A stretch of DNA of 64,000 bases, from the NCBI RefSeq assembly GCF_002217355.1, contig NZ_MUHA01000010.1, positions 32,421 through 96,420 of the forward strand, in the 5' to 3' direction. The notes under the pieces were generated by a model. The model was not told where the DNA came from, ran no database searches, and saw nothing but the letters and a program-made list of their open reading frames with translations. Positions 34,689 to 42,457 of this stretch are shown here, one piece after another (position 1 is the first letter of the stretch; every line of letters begins with the position of its first letter). The stretch comes from Flavobacterium oncorhynchi. GTDB lineage: Bacteria; Bacteroidota; Bacteroidia; Flavobacteriales; Flavobacteriaceae. The translations under genes and the position numbers were made by a program.

Positions 34689-35228
34689 ATGAAAACATTC
34701 AAATTAGTTCCGATTTTTCTGCTAATGATCTTATCGTCATGCAGCAGTGTTACTGTATATTCTGATTACGACAAAAGTGTCGATTTTGCGCCTTATAAAA
34801 CGTATGCTTTCTTTAAACCTGGAATTGATAAAGTCGAAATTTCTGATTTGGATAAAAGACGTATTCTTCGCGCAATCGATCAACAGATGCAAGCAAAAGG
34901 ATTTACAAAAAGTGATAATCCAGACTTATTGGTAAATATTTTTACCAAATCTAGAGAGCAGGTTGACGTAAATCAATTTAGCGCTGGATGGGGTTATGGC
35001 TGGGGATGGGGATGGAATCCTTATATGATGTACGGCGGAAACCAAACTACTGTTTCTACTTCTACTGAAGGAACTTTATACATCGACCTAATTGATGCAA
35101 AAAAGAAAGAAATGATCTGGCAAGGTGAGGGAATTGGTGTTTTAACTAGAAACATCGATAAAAAAGATGAGCGAATTGCAGAATTTGTAGGCAAAATTTT
35201 AGCTCAATATCCTCCTGTAAAAAAATAA
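34689..35228 (+). CDS. DUF4136 lipoprotein
   Basis: This 179-residue lipoprotein has a lipobox ending MILSSC (Cys18). Then comes the DUF4136 start VTVYSDYDKSVDFAPYKTYAFF, a helix (DLDKRRILRAIDQQMQAKGF), and a Gly/Trp-rich loop (WGYGWGWGWNPYMMYGG, around residues 99-117). The last strands contain EGTLYIDLIDAKKKEMIWQGEG. The family is common in Gram-negative envelopes and has no assigned activity. It is transcribed in the same direction as ilvA but is separated from it by a promoter and an attenuator. Confidence 0.85.
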   Translation: MKTFKLVPIFLLMILSSCSSVTVYSDYDKSVDFAPYKTYAFFKPGIDKVEISDLDKRRILRAIDQQMQAKGFTKSDNPDLLVNIFTKSREQVDVNQFSAGWGYGWGWGWNPYMMYGGNQTTVSTSTEGTLYIDLIDAKKKEMIWQGEGIGVLTRNIDKKDERIAEFVGKILAQYPPVKK

Positions 35229-35233
35229 TTATT

Positions 35234-35241
35234 TACTTTTG
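35234..35241 (+). promoter_or_regulatory. Putative -7 element of the ilvA leader transcript
   Basis: TACTTTTG is a perfect TANNTTTG match followed by C. It lies 21 bases before the ATG of the Ile-rich leader ORF, giving a short 5' leader as expected for an attenuated transcript. No clear -33 TTTG. Confidence 0.6.
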
Positions 35242-35261
35242 CTATTCAATTAATATAAAAA

Positions 35262-35321
35262 ATGACAAACTTTAACAACATTATTATCGCTATTATCAGC
35301 ATTATTGCAATTCAGCAATAA
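35262..35321 (+). CDS. Isoleucine-rich leader peptide of ilvA
   Basis: This is a 19-codon ORF, MTNFNNIIIAIISIIAIQQ, followed by TAA then TAG. Eight of its codons are Ile (ATT or ATC) and none is Val or Leu. It starts 21 bases after a -7 box, has an A-rich start context, and is followed 41 bases later by a rho-independent terminator, all ahead of ilvA, whose enzyme makes the first committed step to isoleucine. Its coding DNA forms half of two competing hairpins (35287-35296 with 35318-35327; 35301-35308 with 35315-35322). I interpret it as a sensor: a ribosome stalled at Ile codons would change downstream folding. It is too short to be a functional protein. Confidence 0.8.
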   Translation: MTNFNNIIIAIISIIAIQQ

Positions 35322-35361
35322 TAGCGAGGTGTTATATAAGTATGTAAAATATAATTATAAG

Positions 35362-35386
35362 AACCTCCCACATTGGGAGGTTTTTT
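35362..35386 (+). terminator. Attenuator terminator upstream of ilvA
   Basis: A perfect 9-base stem AACCTCCCA (35362-35370) and TGGGAGGTT (35374-35382) with a CAT loop is followed by a T-run. It lies 117 bases before the ilvA ATG, not after a gene end, so it is a conditional terminator. The left arm's ACCTC (35363-35367) can pair instead with GAGGT at 35326-35330, just after the leader stop, a possible but short antiterminator. Confidence 0.8.
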
Positions 35387-35408
35387 ATTTTAAAAATAAT
35401 TAAAAGTC

Positions 35409-35487
35409 GCCACGAATTACACAAATTAGCACGAATTATTTTTTCTCTTAGAGAATAAAATTAGTGTCAATTCGTGTAATTCGTGGC
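35409..35487. repeat. GCCACGAATT palindromic repeat, copy 1
   Basis: GCCACGAATTACAC (35409-35422) and GTGTAATTCGTGGC (35474-35487) form a perfect 14-base inverted repeat around 51 bases. It lies between the attenuator and ilvA. A sister element is at 40015-40117 and a half copy at 48749-48761. The right arm ends 15 bases before the ilvA start. Confidence 0.75.
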
Positions 35488-35502
35488 AAAAAACAAAACA
35501 AC

Positions 35503-36747
35503 ATGAGTTTATTCAACGAAATCCTTAATGCAAAAAAGCAGCTTGAAAATGTAGTTGCCGCGACGCCTCTTACCCAAAATCTAAATCTTTCAGACGAATT
35601 TAAATCGACTATTTTACTAAAAAGAGAAGATTTACAAATCGTACGTTCTTATAAAATTAGAGGCGCTTATAATAAGATTTCTTCCTTAACTGAAAAAGAA
35701 AAAGTAAACGGGATTGTTTGTGCCAGTGCAGGAAATCATGCTCAAGGTGTTGCTTATTCTTGTAATCTACTGCAAATAAAAGGCAAAATTTACATGCCAA
35801 AAACCACTCCAAAGCAAAAAGTTAAACAAGTGCAATTGTTTGGGAAATCGTTTGTAGAAATTGTTTTAACCGGAGATACTTTTGATGATGCTTATGCTTC
35901 GGCAACGGCAGATGCTATCAAGAACCACAAAACATTTATCCATCCTTTTGATGATGAAAAAGTAATTGCCGGACAGGGAACTGTAGGTTTAGAAATTCTC
36001 GAAAGTTATAAAGAACCTATAGATTATGTTTTTGTACCCATTGGCGGCGGCGGACTGGCTTCTGGATTGTCTGAAGTTTTTAAACATTTAAGTCCAAATA
36101 CCAAAATCATTGGCGTTGAGCCCAAAGGTGCTCCTTCGATGAAAACTTCTATCGAAGAAAACAAAAACACAGCCTTAAAAACAATTGATAAATTTGTTGA
36201 TGGCGCCGCTGTAAAACAAGTTGGCGATAAAACTTTTGAAATCTGTCGTTATAATCTTGAAGATATTATTCTCGTTCCAGAAGGAAAAGTATGTACAACT
36301 ATTTTACGTTTGTACAATGAAGAAGCAATGGTTGTAGAACCTGCGGGTGCATTAACAATTGCTGCTTTAGATTTTTATAAAGACAAAATAAAAGGAAAAA
36401 CTGTGGTTTGCGTTGTCAGCGGAAGCAACAATGATATTGAAAGAACTGCCGAAATAAAAGAGCGATCGCTGCTTTATGAAGGTTTAATGCATTATTTTAT
36501 GATTCAATTTCCGCAGCGCCCTGGAGCTTTAAAAGAGTTTGTAAACAACATTTTAGGACCCGATGATGATATTACTTATTTTCAATTTGCTAAAAAGAAT
36601 AGTCGAGAAGTAGGTTCTGTAGTTGTAGGTTTAGAGTTGAAAAAGAAAAAAGACATAATGCCTATTAAAATGAAAATGACGCAATATGGTTTTGAATTTC
36701 AATATTTAAACGACAATCAGGATTTGTTTACACAGCTGATTGGATAA
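35503..36747 (+). CDS. ilvA: Threonine deaminase (threonine ammonia-lyase, biosynthetic type)
   Basis: IlvA converts threonine to 2-oxobutyrate and ammonia, the committed step of isoleucine synthesis. The PLP lysine is in QIVRSYKIRGAYNK (Lys51). VCASAGNHAQGVAYS and PIGGGGLASG are the substrate and phosphate loops. The C-terminal part (about 325-414; MIQFPQRPGALKEFVNNILGPDDDI) is a single ACT-like regulatory domain, so this is the short 414-residue form, probably Ile-sensitive. I start at ATG 35503. An earlier GTG (35464) lies in the arm of a palindromic repeat. Expression is likely attenuated by the leader at 35262-35386. No other ilv genes are in the window. Confidence 0.95.
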   Translation: MSLFNEILNAKKQLENVVAATPLTQNLNLSDEFKSTILLKREDLQIVRSYKIRGAYNKISSLTEKEKVNGIVCASAGNHAQGVAYSCNLLQIKGKIYMPKTTPKQKVKQVQLFGKSFVEIVLTGDTFDDAYASATADAIKNHKTFIHPFDDEKVIAGQGTVGLEILESYKEPIDYVFVPIGGGGLASGLSEVFKHLSPNTKIIGVEPKGAPSMKTSIEENKNTALKTIDKFVDGAAVKQVGDKTFEICRYNLEDIILVPEGKVCTTILRLYNEEAMVVEPAGALTIAALDFYKDKIKGKTVVCVVSGSNNDIERTAEIKERSLLYEGLMHYFMIQFPQRPGALKEFVNNILGPDDDITYFQFAKKNSREVGSVVVGLELKKKKDIMPIKMKMTQYGFEFQYLNDNQDLFTQLIG

Positions 36748-36795
36748 TTATTTCCTGACTGATAAATATCAGCAAATAAAGAAGAAGTTATAACG

Positions 36796-36803
36796 TATTT
36801 TTG
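36796..36803 (+). promoter_or_regulatory. Putative -7 element of the globin gene
   Basis: TATTTTTG matches TANNTTTG perfectly and is followed by CAAAT. It lies 25 bases ahead of the globin ATG at 36828. Confidence 0.55.
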
Positions 36804-36827
36804 CAAATCAATTTTATTTAGACAAAC

Positions 36828-37238
36828 ATGGAAACGCTTAAAGACATTTCAAACATAGAAGACATAAAACAAATGGTTAACAGCTTTTATGATAATGTTA
36901 GAAAAGACGATCTTATTGGTCCTATTTTCAATGATAAATTGCAAGATCGCTGGGAACCGCATTTGCAAAAAATGTACGGTTTTTGGCAGACTATATTATT
37001 TGATGTTCGTGCTTATTCCGGAACACCCTTTCCGCCTCACAAACAATTACCTGTAGATAGAACTCATTTTGACCGCTGGATTCAAATTTTCAATACTACA
37101 ATCGATGCGCAGTTTGCTGGAGAAATTACCGAAGAAGCGAAAATGCGTGCAACGAACATGGCTTATATGTTCAATCATAAAATCGAACATTTTAGAAATG
37201 TCGAAAATGAATTAAAAAGCGCACTTAATAAATCTTAA
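36828..37238 (+). CDS. Group III truncated haemoglobin
   Basis: This is a 136-residue cytosolic haem protein of the 2-over-2 globin fold. The pattern PIFNDKLQDRWEPHLQKMYGFWQTILF and the proximal-His region VDRTHFDRWIQIF (His80 as haem ligand) are typical of group III (trHbP, Cgb-like). Such globins bind oxygen or NO and are linked to NO detoxification or respiration at low oxygen in other bacteria, though few are tested. It is preceded by its own -7 box and has no partner gene nearby. Confidence 0.9.
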   Translation: METLKDISNIEDIKQMVNSFYDNVRKDDLIGPIFNDKLQDRWEPHLQKMYGFWQTILFDVRAYSGTPFPPHKQLPVDRTHFDRWIQIFNTTIDAQFAGEITEEAKMRATNMAYMFNHKIEHFRNVENELKSALNKS

Positions 37239-37417
37239 AAAAACAATACTTTGATTCAATTTAAGTCAAAATCATAATATATCCTTCGCCTGTAAACTTC
37301 CTTTAAAACCTATAAAAACGCAATAAAACTTAATTTCGAACAAAAAAATTGTAATGAATAGCAAAAATTAGCGACCTAAATTCGTAATTTTACATTCTAA
37401 TCTACAACGTTTTCGAA

Positions 37418-39175
37418 ATGAATGCATCTATAGAAACCAATCCGCTTTTAGAGAGATTGCCAAAACATTTAAAGCAATTTATTAAACCTCAAGATTATAG
37501 TGATTATACTCCAATTAATCAGGCGGTTTGGCGATACGTTATGCGCAAAAATGTAGATTATCTTTCAAAAGTAGCGCACCATTCGTATTTAGAAGGTTTA
37601 CGCAAAACAGGAATCGAAATAGATTCTATCCCAAGTATGTACGGTATGAACCGTATTCTTACTGAAATCGGCTGGGCTGCTGTTGCTGTTGACGGATTTA
37701 TTCCGCCAAATGCATTTATGGAGTTTCAAGCCTACAATGTTTTGGTTATTGCATCGGATATTCGACAATTAGAACATATTGAATATACTCCTGCACCAGA
37801 CATTATTCACGAAGGTGCCGGCCACGCCCCTATTATTGCCAATCCAGAATATGCAGAATATTTAAGACGTTTTGGTGAAATTGGGTGCAAAGCGATTTCT
37901 TCTCATAAAGATTATCAGATGTACGAAGCGATTCGTTTACTTTCTATTTTAAAAGAAGCCGAAGATACGCCGCAGGAAAAAATCGATGAGGCTGAAAAAG
38001 CGGTTGCCGATTTACAAAACGATATGGACGAATTGTCTGAAATGGCTCAAATTAGAAACCTGCATTGGTGGACTGTTGAATATGGTTTAATTGGAACTGT
38101 CGAAAATCCGAAAATTTATGGTGCAGGATTACTTTCTTCGATTGGAGAAAGTGCTTGGTGCATGACAGATAATGTAAAGAAAATCCCTTATGATATTTCG
38201 GCTGCAAATCAAAATTTTGATATTACGCAGTTGCAACCACAGCTTTATGTAACCCCAAATTTTTCTTATTTAAGTTTAATTTTGGAGGAGTTTGCTAATA
38301 AAATGGCATTGCGAACCGGCGGTCTTTCTGGAATTAAAAAACTAATTCATTCAAATGCTTTAGGAACAATTGAGTTAAGTACTGGTTTACAAATTTCGGG
38401 AGTTTTTACCAATGTTATTGAAGATGAAGGAAAGCCTGTTTATATACAAACAACTGGAAAAACAGCTTTGGCTTACCGAGAAAAAGAATTAGTCGGTCAT
38501 GGAACGTTAACGCATCCGCACGGTTTTGGAAGTCCGATTGGAAAGCTAAAAGGCTTTAATCTTGCCATTGAAGATATGAGCCCGAAAGATTTACAGGCCT
38601 ACAGCATTGTTGAAAACGAAACTGTAAAACTGGAATTCGAAGGTAATATTATTGTTGAAGGTGAAATTATTACAGGATCAAGAAACTTACATGGAGAAAT
38701 TATTCTGATCAGTTTTAGAAATTGCACAGTAACGCATGGCGAAACTATTTTATTTCAGCCAGATTGGGGAAATTACGATATGGCAATTGGTAAAAAAGTC
38801 GTTTCTGCATTTTCTGGTCCTGCCGACGTAAATAGCTTTGACTTAATTAATATAGTACCAACAACAAAAACTATTAAAGCAAAACATTCTGAAGAACGTG
38901 GTGATTTAGAAGGTTTATATGCTAAAGTTAGAGATCTTAGAAAAAATAAAGGCTCTAAAAAAGAGCTGAAATCTGTTTTTGAAAATCTAAAAAACAATCA
39001 TTCAAATGATTGGCTGTTGTCTGTTGAAATTACAGAACTTTTGAAAGATTCTGAAGAAAAACAACTTTTACAGGAAGTATTGGTTTACTTGGATCAATTG
39101 AAAGAAAAACGTCCTGAAATTGCGCATTTAATTTCTGGAGGATTGGATTTGATTTTTGATAAAGAAACTGTTTAA
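37418..39175 (+). CDS. Aromatic amino acid (phenylalanine) hydroxylase with long C-terminal extension
   Basis: This non-haem iron, pterin-dependent hydroxylase would convert phenylalanine to tyrosine. The iron site is visible: His131 and His136 in IIHEGAGHAPI and Glu221 in HWWTVEYGLIG. The catalytic part covers about residues 1-330 (GAGLLSSIGES, YVTPNFSYLSLILEEF), without an N-terminal ACT domain. The remaining roughly 250 residues are extra compared with Proteobacterial enzymes (260-300 in total). They include a beta-rich segment (ETVKLEFEGNIIVEGEIITG) and a helical, charged tail. I recall similar long forms in Bacteroidota. No pterin-4a-carbinolamine dehydratase gene is near. Confidence 0.9.
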   Translation: MNASIETNPLLERLPKHLKQFIKPQDYSDYTPINQAVWRYVMRKNVDYLSKVAHHSYLEGLRKTGIEIDSIPSMYGMNRILTEIGWAAVAVDGFIPPNAFMEFQAYNVLVIASDIRQLEHIEYTPAPDIIHEGAGHAPIIANPEYAEYLRRFGEIGCKAISSHKDYQMYEAIRLLSILKEAEDTPQEKIDEAEKAVADLQNDMDELSEMAQIRNLHWWTVEYGLIGTVENPKIYGAGLLSSIGESAWCMTDNVKKIPYDISAANQNFDITQLQPQLYVTPNFSYLSLILEEFANKMALRTGGLSGIKKLIHSNALGTIELSTGLQISGVFTNVIEDEGKPVYIQTTGKTALAYREKELVGHGTLTHPHGFGSPIGKLKGFNLAIEDMSPKDLQAYSIVENETVKLEFEGNIIVEGEIITGSRNLHGEIILISFRNCTVTHGETILFQPDWGNYDMAIGKKVVSAFSGPADVNSFDLINIVPTTKTIKAKHSEERGDLEGLYAKVRDLRKNKGSKKELKSVFENLKNNHSNDWLLSVEITELLKDSEEKQLLQEVLVYLDQLKEKRPEIAHLISGGLDLIFDKETV

Positions 39176-39337
39176 GCTTTAAGGCACAAAGTTTTTCTTC
39201 ATCAAATTGCAAGAATTGCTTCCTGCTTTAGCTGGAGGCAATTCAAAAAATCATTTTAATCCTTTTATCTCGATAGCCATCGCGAGTGGTAAAAAACCTC
39301 TGTTTCTTTGAACCTTTGCCTCTTTGAACCTCAAAAA

Positions 39338-39967
39338 CTACAATTTCAAATCCTCACTTAAATCTGCATCAGATTCAATCGTTTTGCCATTGTATTGTAA
39401 TTTCCAGCCCATTGAATTAGTTAGGATTAAAATTTTAGACAACTCACTTATCAAACGGTTTTGTGCGTTACTTTTTAATGAAGATTTTTCGATTTTCTTT
39501 GCCAGATTGGCTTTTACCGATTTGTTGATTTTATTGTAATCATCACCTGTAAAGGGATTCAGCTTGCTTTGTTCAACATCGTAAAACTGAATATCAGGAT
39601 TTATAGTAATCTCTTCTTTTGGAATATTTAAAATCGTGATGGTTTTATTTTTTTCATCGATGTCGTATTTCATTTTATGCAAATCATAAGCAACGGTAAC
39701 ATTTGCATTTACCACAATAAGTGCTTTTTTCTCAAATGAAATCATATCCATCAAATACTTCTGCTGGTTTTTATAAGTGATTACTTCAGAGAAATGCCCT
39801 TCGGTAACAACCAATTTTCCAACATTAAGTATTTTCTCTTGAATTAAATTGGTATTATAATCGATTGTTGAATCGTCATCTTTTTTGAACTCGCAATATT
39901 TAAAAGCCAAAACGATGACTAAAATAATAACACCAACGCCAATAATTCTTTTTACTAAGTTTTGCAT
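39338..39967 (-). CDS. DUF4230 membrane-anchored protein
   Basis: This 209-residue protein has an N-terminal membrane segment (about 7-24, IIGVGVIILVIVLAFKYC) and a DUF4230 domain outside the cytosol. The pattern NVGKLVVTEGHFSEVITYKN then KALIVVNANVTVAYDLHKM matches the family. The C-terminus is a helix-strand with ELSKILILTNSMGWKLQYNG. DUF4230 proteins are widespread in Firmicutes and Bacteroidota, with no known activity. It stands alone between repeat-bearing spacers. Confidence 0.85.
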   Translation of the reverse strand: MQNLVKRIIGVGVIILVIVLAFKYCEFKKDDDSTIDYNTNLIQEKILNVGKLVVTEGHFSEVITYKNQQKYLMDMISFEKKALIVVNANVTVAYDLHKMKYDIDEKNKTITILNIPKEEITINPDIQFYDVEQSKLNPFTGDDYNKINKSVKANLAKKIEKSSLKSNAQNRLISELSKILILTNSMGWKLQYNGKTIESDADLSEDLKL

Positions 39968-40014
39968 TCTGATAAAATGTTTAGACGAATTTACTTCTTT
40001 TTTTAGTTTTTTTC

Positions 40015-40117
40015 GCCACGAATTTCACTAATTACGCTAATTTTTTAGTATGTACTTTTTTAAATTAAGAAATAAACACAAAGCATAGAATTAACAAAAA
40101 TTCGTGAAATTCGTGGC
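40015..40117. repeat. GCCACGAATT palindromic repeat, copy 2
   Basis: GCCACGAATTTCAC (40015-40028) and GTGAAATTCGTGGC (40104-40117) form a perfect 14-base inverted repeat around 75 AT-rich bases. It is the same family as 35409-35487, with one compensated base pair changed. It fills the spacer between the DUF4230 start and the tamL stop. Confidence 0.75.
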
Positions 40118-40138
40118 AAAAAAGCGCAGCAAAATCCA

Positions 40139-42457
40139 TTAAAATGGATAACCAATAGCGATATTCAAAATCAGATTATCTTTTCGCCATGTACTGCTTC
40201 CAAAATTAATATCATCGATAACCCAGCGTTGTCCGTCTGGCAATGCAGGATTTCGAAGCGGGAAAGCCAAATCTGTTCTTAGAATCAGGAACGATAAATC
40301 AAATCGTAATCCAGCTCCAGCGCCTATTGCAATTTGTTTCATAAAATCTTTTGAAATTTCGGCTCCAGGTTTATTCGGGTCGGCATTTAGAAGCCAGATG
40401 TTTCCAGCATCGAGAAATACTGCTCCTCTTACAATGCTAAAAAGCTTTGCCCTGTATTCTGTATTAAATTCCAACTTTATATCTGCAGATTGATCTGGTG
40501 TGTAATTATCGTTTGTTGTTGGCGGAATCACATAACTTCCCGGCCCTAAAGTTCTTGCTCTAAAGGCACGAATACTATTTGTTCCTCCAACTACAAACTG
40601 CTTTGAAGCTGGCAGTGTATTCGAATTTCCGTAAGCAAACCCCGCACCTACTATAAGTCTGCTTGCCAATTCGCTTTCTTTTCCTAATTTTAAATAATGT
40701 CTAAAGTCAGATCTAATTTTTACATACTGACTAAATGGAACATCGAGTATTTTTATTGTGTCATTTTTCTTGATATTAGCTCCTGTAACTAAACCTGTAA
40801 GATTTCCTGCTAAATCTATTTCGCCATTAAAATAGATTGTATTTTTTCGGCGCTTTTGCATTGTATTGGTATACGTATAACTGTAGGTAGGGCCAAAAAT
40901 AAGCTGCTTTTCAATTACTTTTCCCAATGCTGCATCTTCTTCAATATCTTCTAAATATTCTGGCGTAACATGATTTGGGCTTACATAAGTTATATCTATA
41001 ACGTTCAATTGATGCTCTTTACGAATGTTTTCTTTCCATAAATAACCAAATGATGTATTAAAAGAATTCAAAGCATACAACTGCGTTCTTTTTTGATATT
41101 CATATCGCACTGTAGCTTTAGTTCTTGGCACAAATTCGCTGTTTCCTTCAATATTAAAAGGAGTTACAAATCTTGGCCAAGTCAAACTTGTTTCGGCCCC
41201 AAGCTTATAAATATTTTTACCTTTATTTACACCTCCAAGCTGAAAATCGGCTCCGCCAAAAATAGAAGCCGTCAGCAGTTCCGCACCTTTAAGTAAATTT
41301 CGGTTATTCCAATTCAAGTTAATCTCCGTTCCCGTATAACTCGCTGAATTTGTTTTTCCTAAAACTTCAACCCGTATAAACTTTTTAGGCAGAAGCGTTA
41401 AATAATAATAAGAATCTAAAGCATTTTTTATGCTGTCTGAAGGCTTGAATTCATTTTTCACAAAACTAAAAGTTCCCAGATTCACAAAGCGATTCAAAGT
41501 AAGATTATGATCTTTTCGATTATACAAATCTCCTTTTTTAAAATATATTGTTCTGTCAAAAACCCTTGGTTTAAAAGTCTCTGTCGTGTCAATAATTGTA
41601 AAATCCTTGTATTGTGTAATATTCTTTTTTCTATAAACTGCACTGTCGTTTGTTAAAGAATAATTTGGGTAAACAAATATGTTATTAATTTTATATGCGG
41701 TTAATGCTTTAGGCGGCGTATCAGGTTTTATTATTATTTTGATTTTTACCTCGTGATCGCCTTTACTGCTGTCTACTCTAGCTAAAAGATAATCCGGATT
41801 AAAATAAAAATAACCTTTCTCTTTTAGTCTGGCATCAATACGTTCACGTTCTGCTTTTATAACGTCTAAGTCGTATGGTTTTCCTACTTTCAATAAACTT
41901 CTTCGGCTTGATCTTCCAATTATTCTGGACATTGCCAGAGAATCATCAGGAAAAGTTACACTTTTTATTATATACTGTTTTTTTGGTATAACGGTATATT
42001 CTGCTGTAACACGTTTACTTCTAACGGTAGAATCTGCACTTACCTGCGTTTTAAAATAACCTCGATTTTCAGTAAAATTTCGTAAAACTGCGGCATTATA
42101 ATCTAAATCGACTTTGCTAAAAAGTACGGGCGCCTCGCCTACTTTATTTCGCAGCCAATATCTGGTTCCTTTTTGTTTTTTAGGTTCACCGGCAAGATTA
42201 TAAATCAATAATTTAGGGCGCAGGCCAAAAATCTGTTTGTTAGGTTTTGGGCGCAACAAACCTTCTAATTCTGTTTCTAGAGCTTTTCTATCTTTCTTTT
42301 TCATGATCGAGTCTTTCACCGTTACAGATGCTCCTGTATAAAGTAAATCGCCCTCTGGCAGATATTTTGTATTACTGCAGCCTAAGACAAAAAAAAGGCT
42401 GAATAGTACAAAATACTCTACATATCGATTTTCTATATGATTATGTTTTTTGCTCAT
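40139..42457 (-). CDS. tamL: TamL, lipid-anchored TamA-like Omp85 outer-membrane protein
   Basis: This 772-residue outer-membrane protein is the Bacteroidota TamA counterpart. A signal ending FVLGC (Cys27) makes it a lipoprotein, unlike Proteobacterial TamA. Three POTRA-like domains (about 45-330) follow, then a 16-strand Omp85 barrel. FVVGGTNSIRAFRARTLGPGSY carries the L6 R-G/R-F motif region, and the last strand is DNLILNIAIGYPF. It overlaps tamB by 17 bases, with tamB upstream, so the pair is one operon. Together they probably link inner and outer membranes for lipid transport or barrel insertion. Confidence 0.9.
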   Translation of the reverse strand: MSKKHNHIENRYVEYFVLFSLFFVLGCSNTKYLPEGDLLYTGASVTVKDSIMKKKDRKALETELEGLLRPKPNKQIFGLRPKLLIYNLAGEPKKQKGTRYWLRNKVGEAPVLFSKVDLDYNAAVLRNFTENRGYFKTQVSADSTVRSKRVTAEYTVIPKKQYIIKSVTFPDDSLAMSRIIGRSSRRSLLKVGKPYDLDVIKAERERIDARLKEKGYFYFNPDYLLARVDSSKGDHEVKIKIIIKPDTPPKALTAYKINNIFVYPNYSLTNDSAVYRKKNITQYKDFTIIDTTETFKPRVFDRTIYFKKGDLYNRKDHNLTLNRFVNLGTFSFVKNEFKPSDSIKNALDSYYYLTLLPKKFIRVEVLGKTNSASYTGTEINLNWNNRNLLKGAELLTASIFGGADFQLGGVNKGKNIYKLGAETSLTWPRFVTPFNIEGNSEFVPRTKATVRYEYQKRTQLYALNSFNTSFGYLWKENIRKEHQLNVIDITYVSPNHVTPEYLEDIEEDAALGKVIEKQLIFGPTYSYTYTNTMQKRRKNTIYFNGEIDLAGNLTGLVTGANIKKNDTIKILDVPFSQYVKIRSDFRHYLKLGKESELASRLIVGAGFAYGNSNTLPASKQFVVGGTNSIRAFRARTLGPGSYVIPPTTNDNYTPDQSADIKLEFNTEYRAKLFSIVRGAVFLDAGNIWLLNADPNKPGAEISKDFMKQIAIGAGAGLRFDLSFLILRTDLAFPLRNPALPDGQRWVIDDINFGSSTWRKDNLILNIAIGYPF

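Noticed and set aside
35464..35502. A GTG start at 35464 adding 13 residues to ilvA
   Set aside because: These codons lie in the right arm of a palindromic repeat (35474-35487) that occurs elsewhere in spacers. IlvA homology begins at the ATG at 35503.
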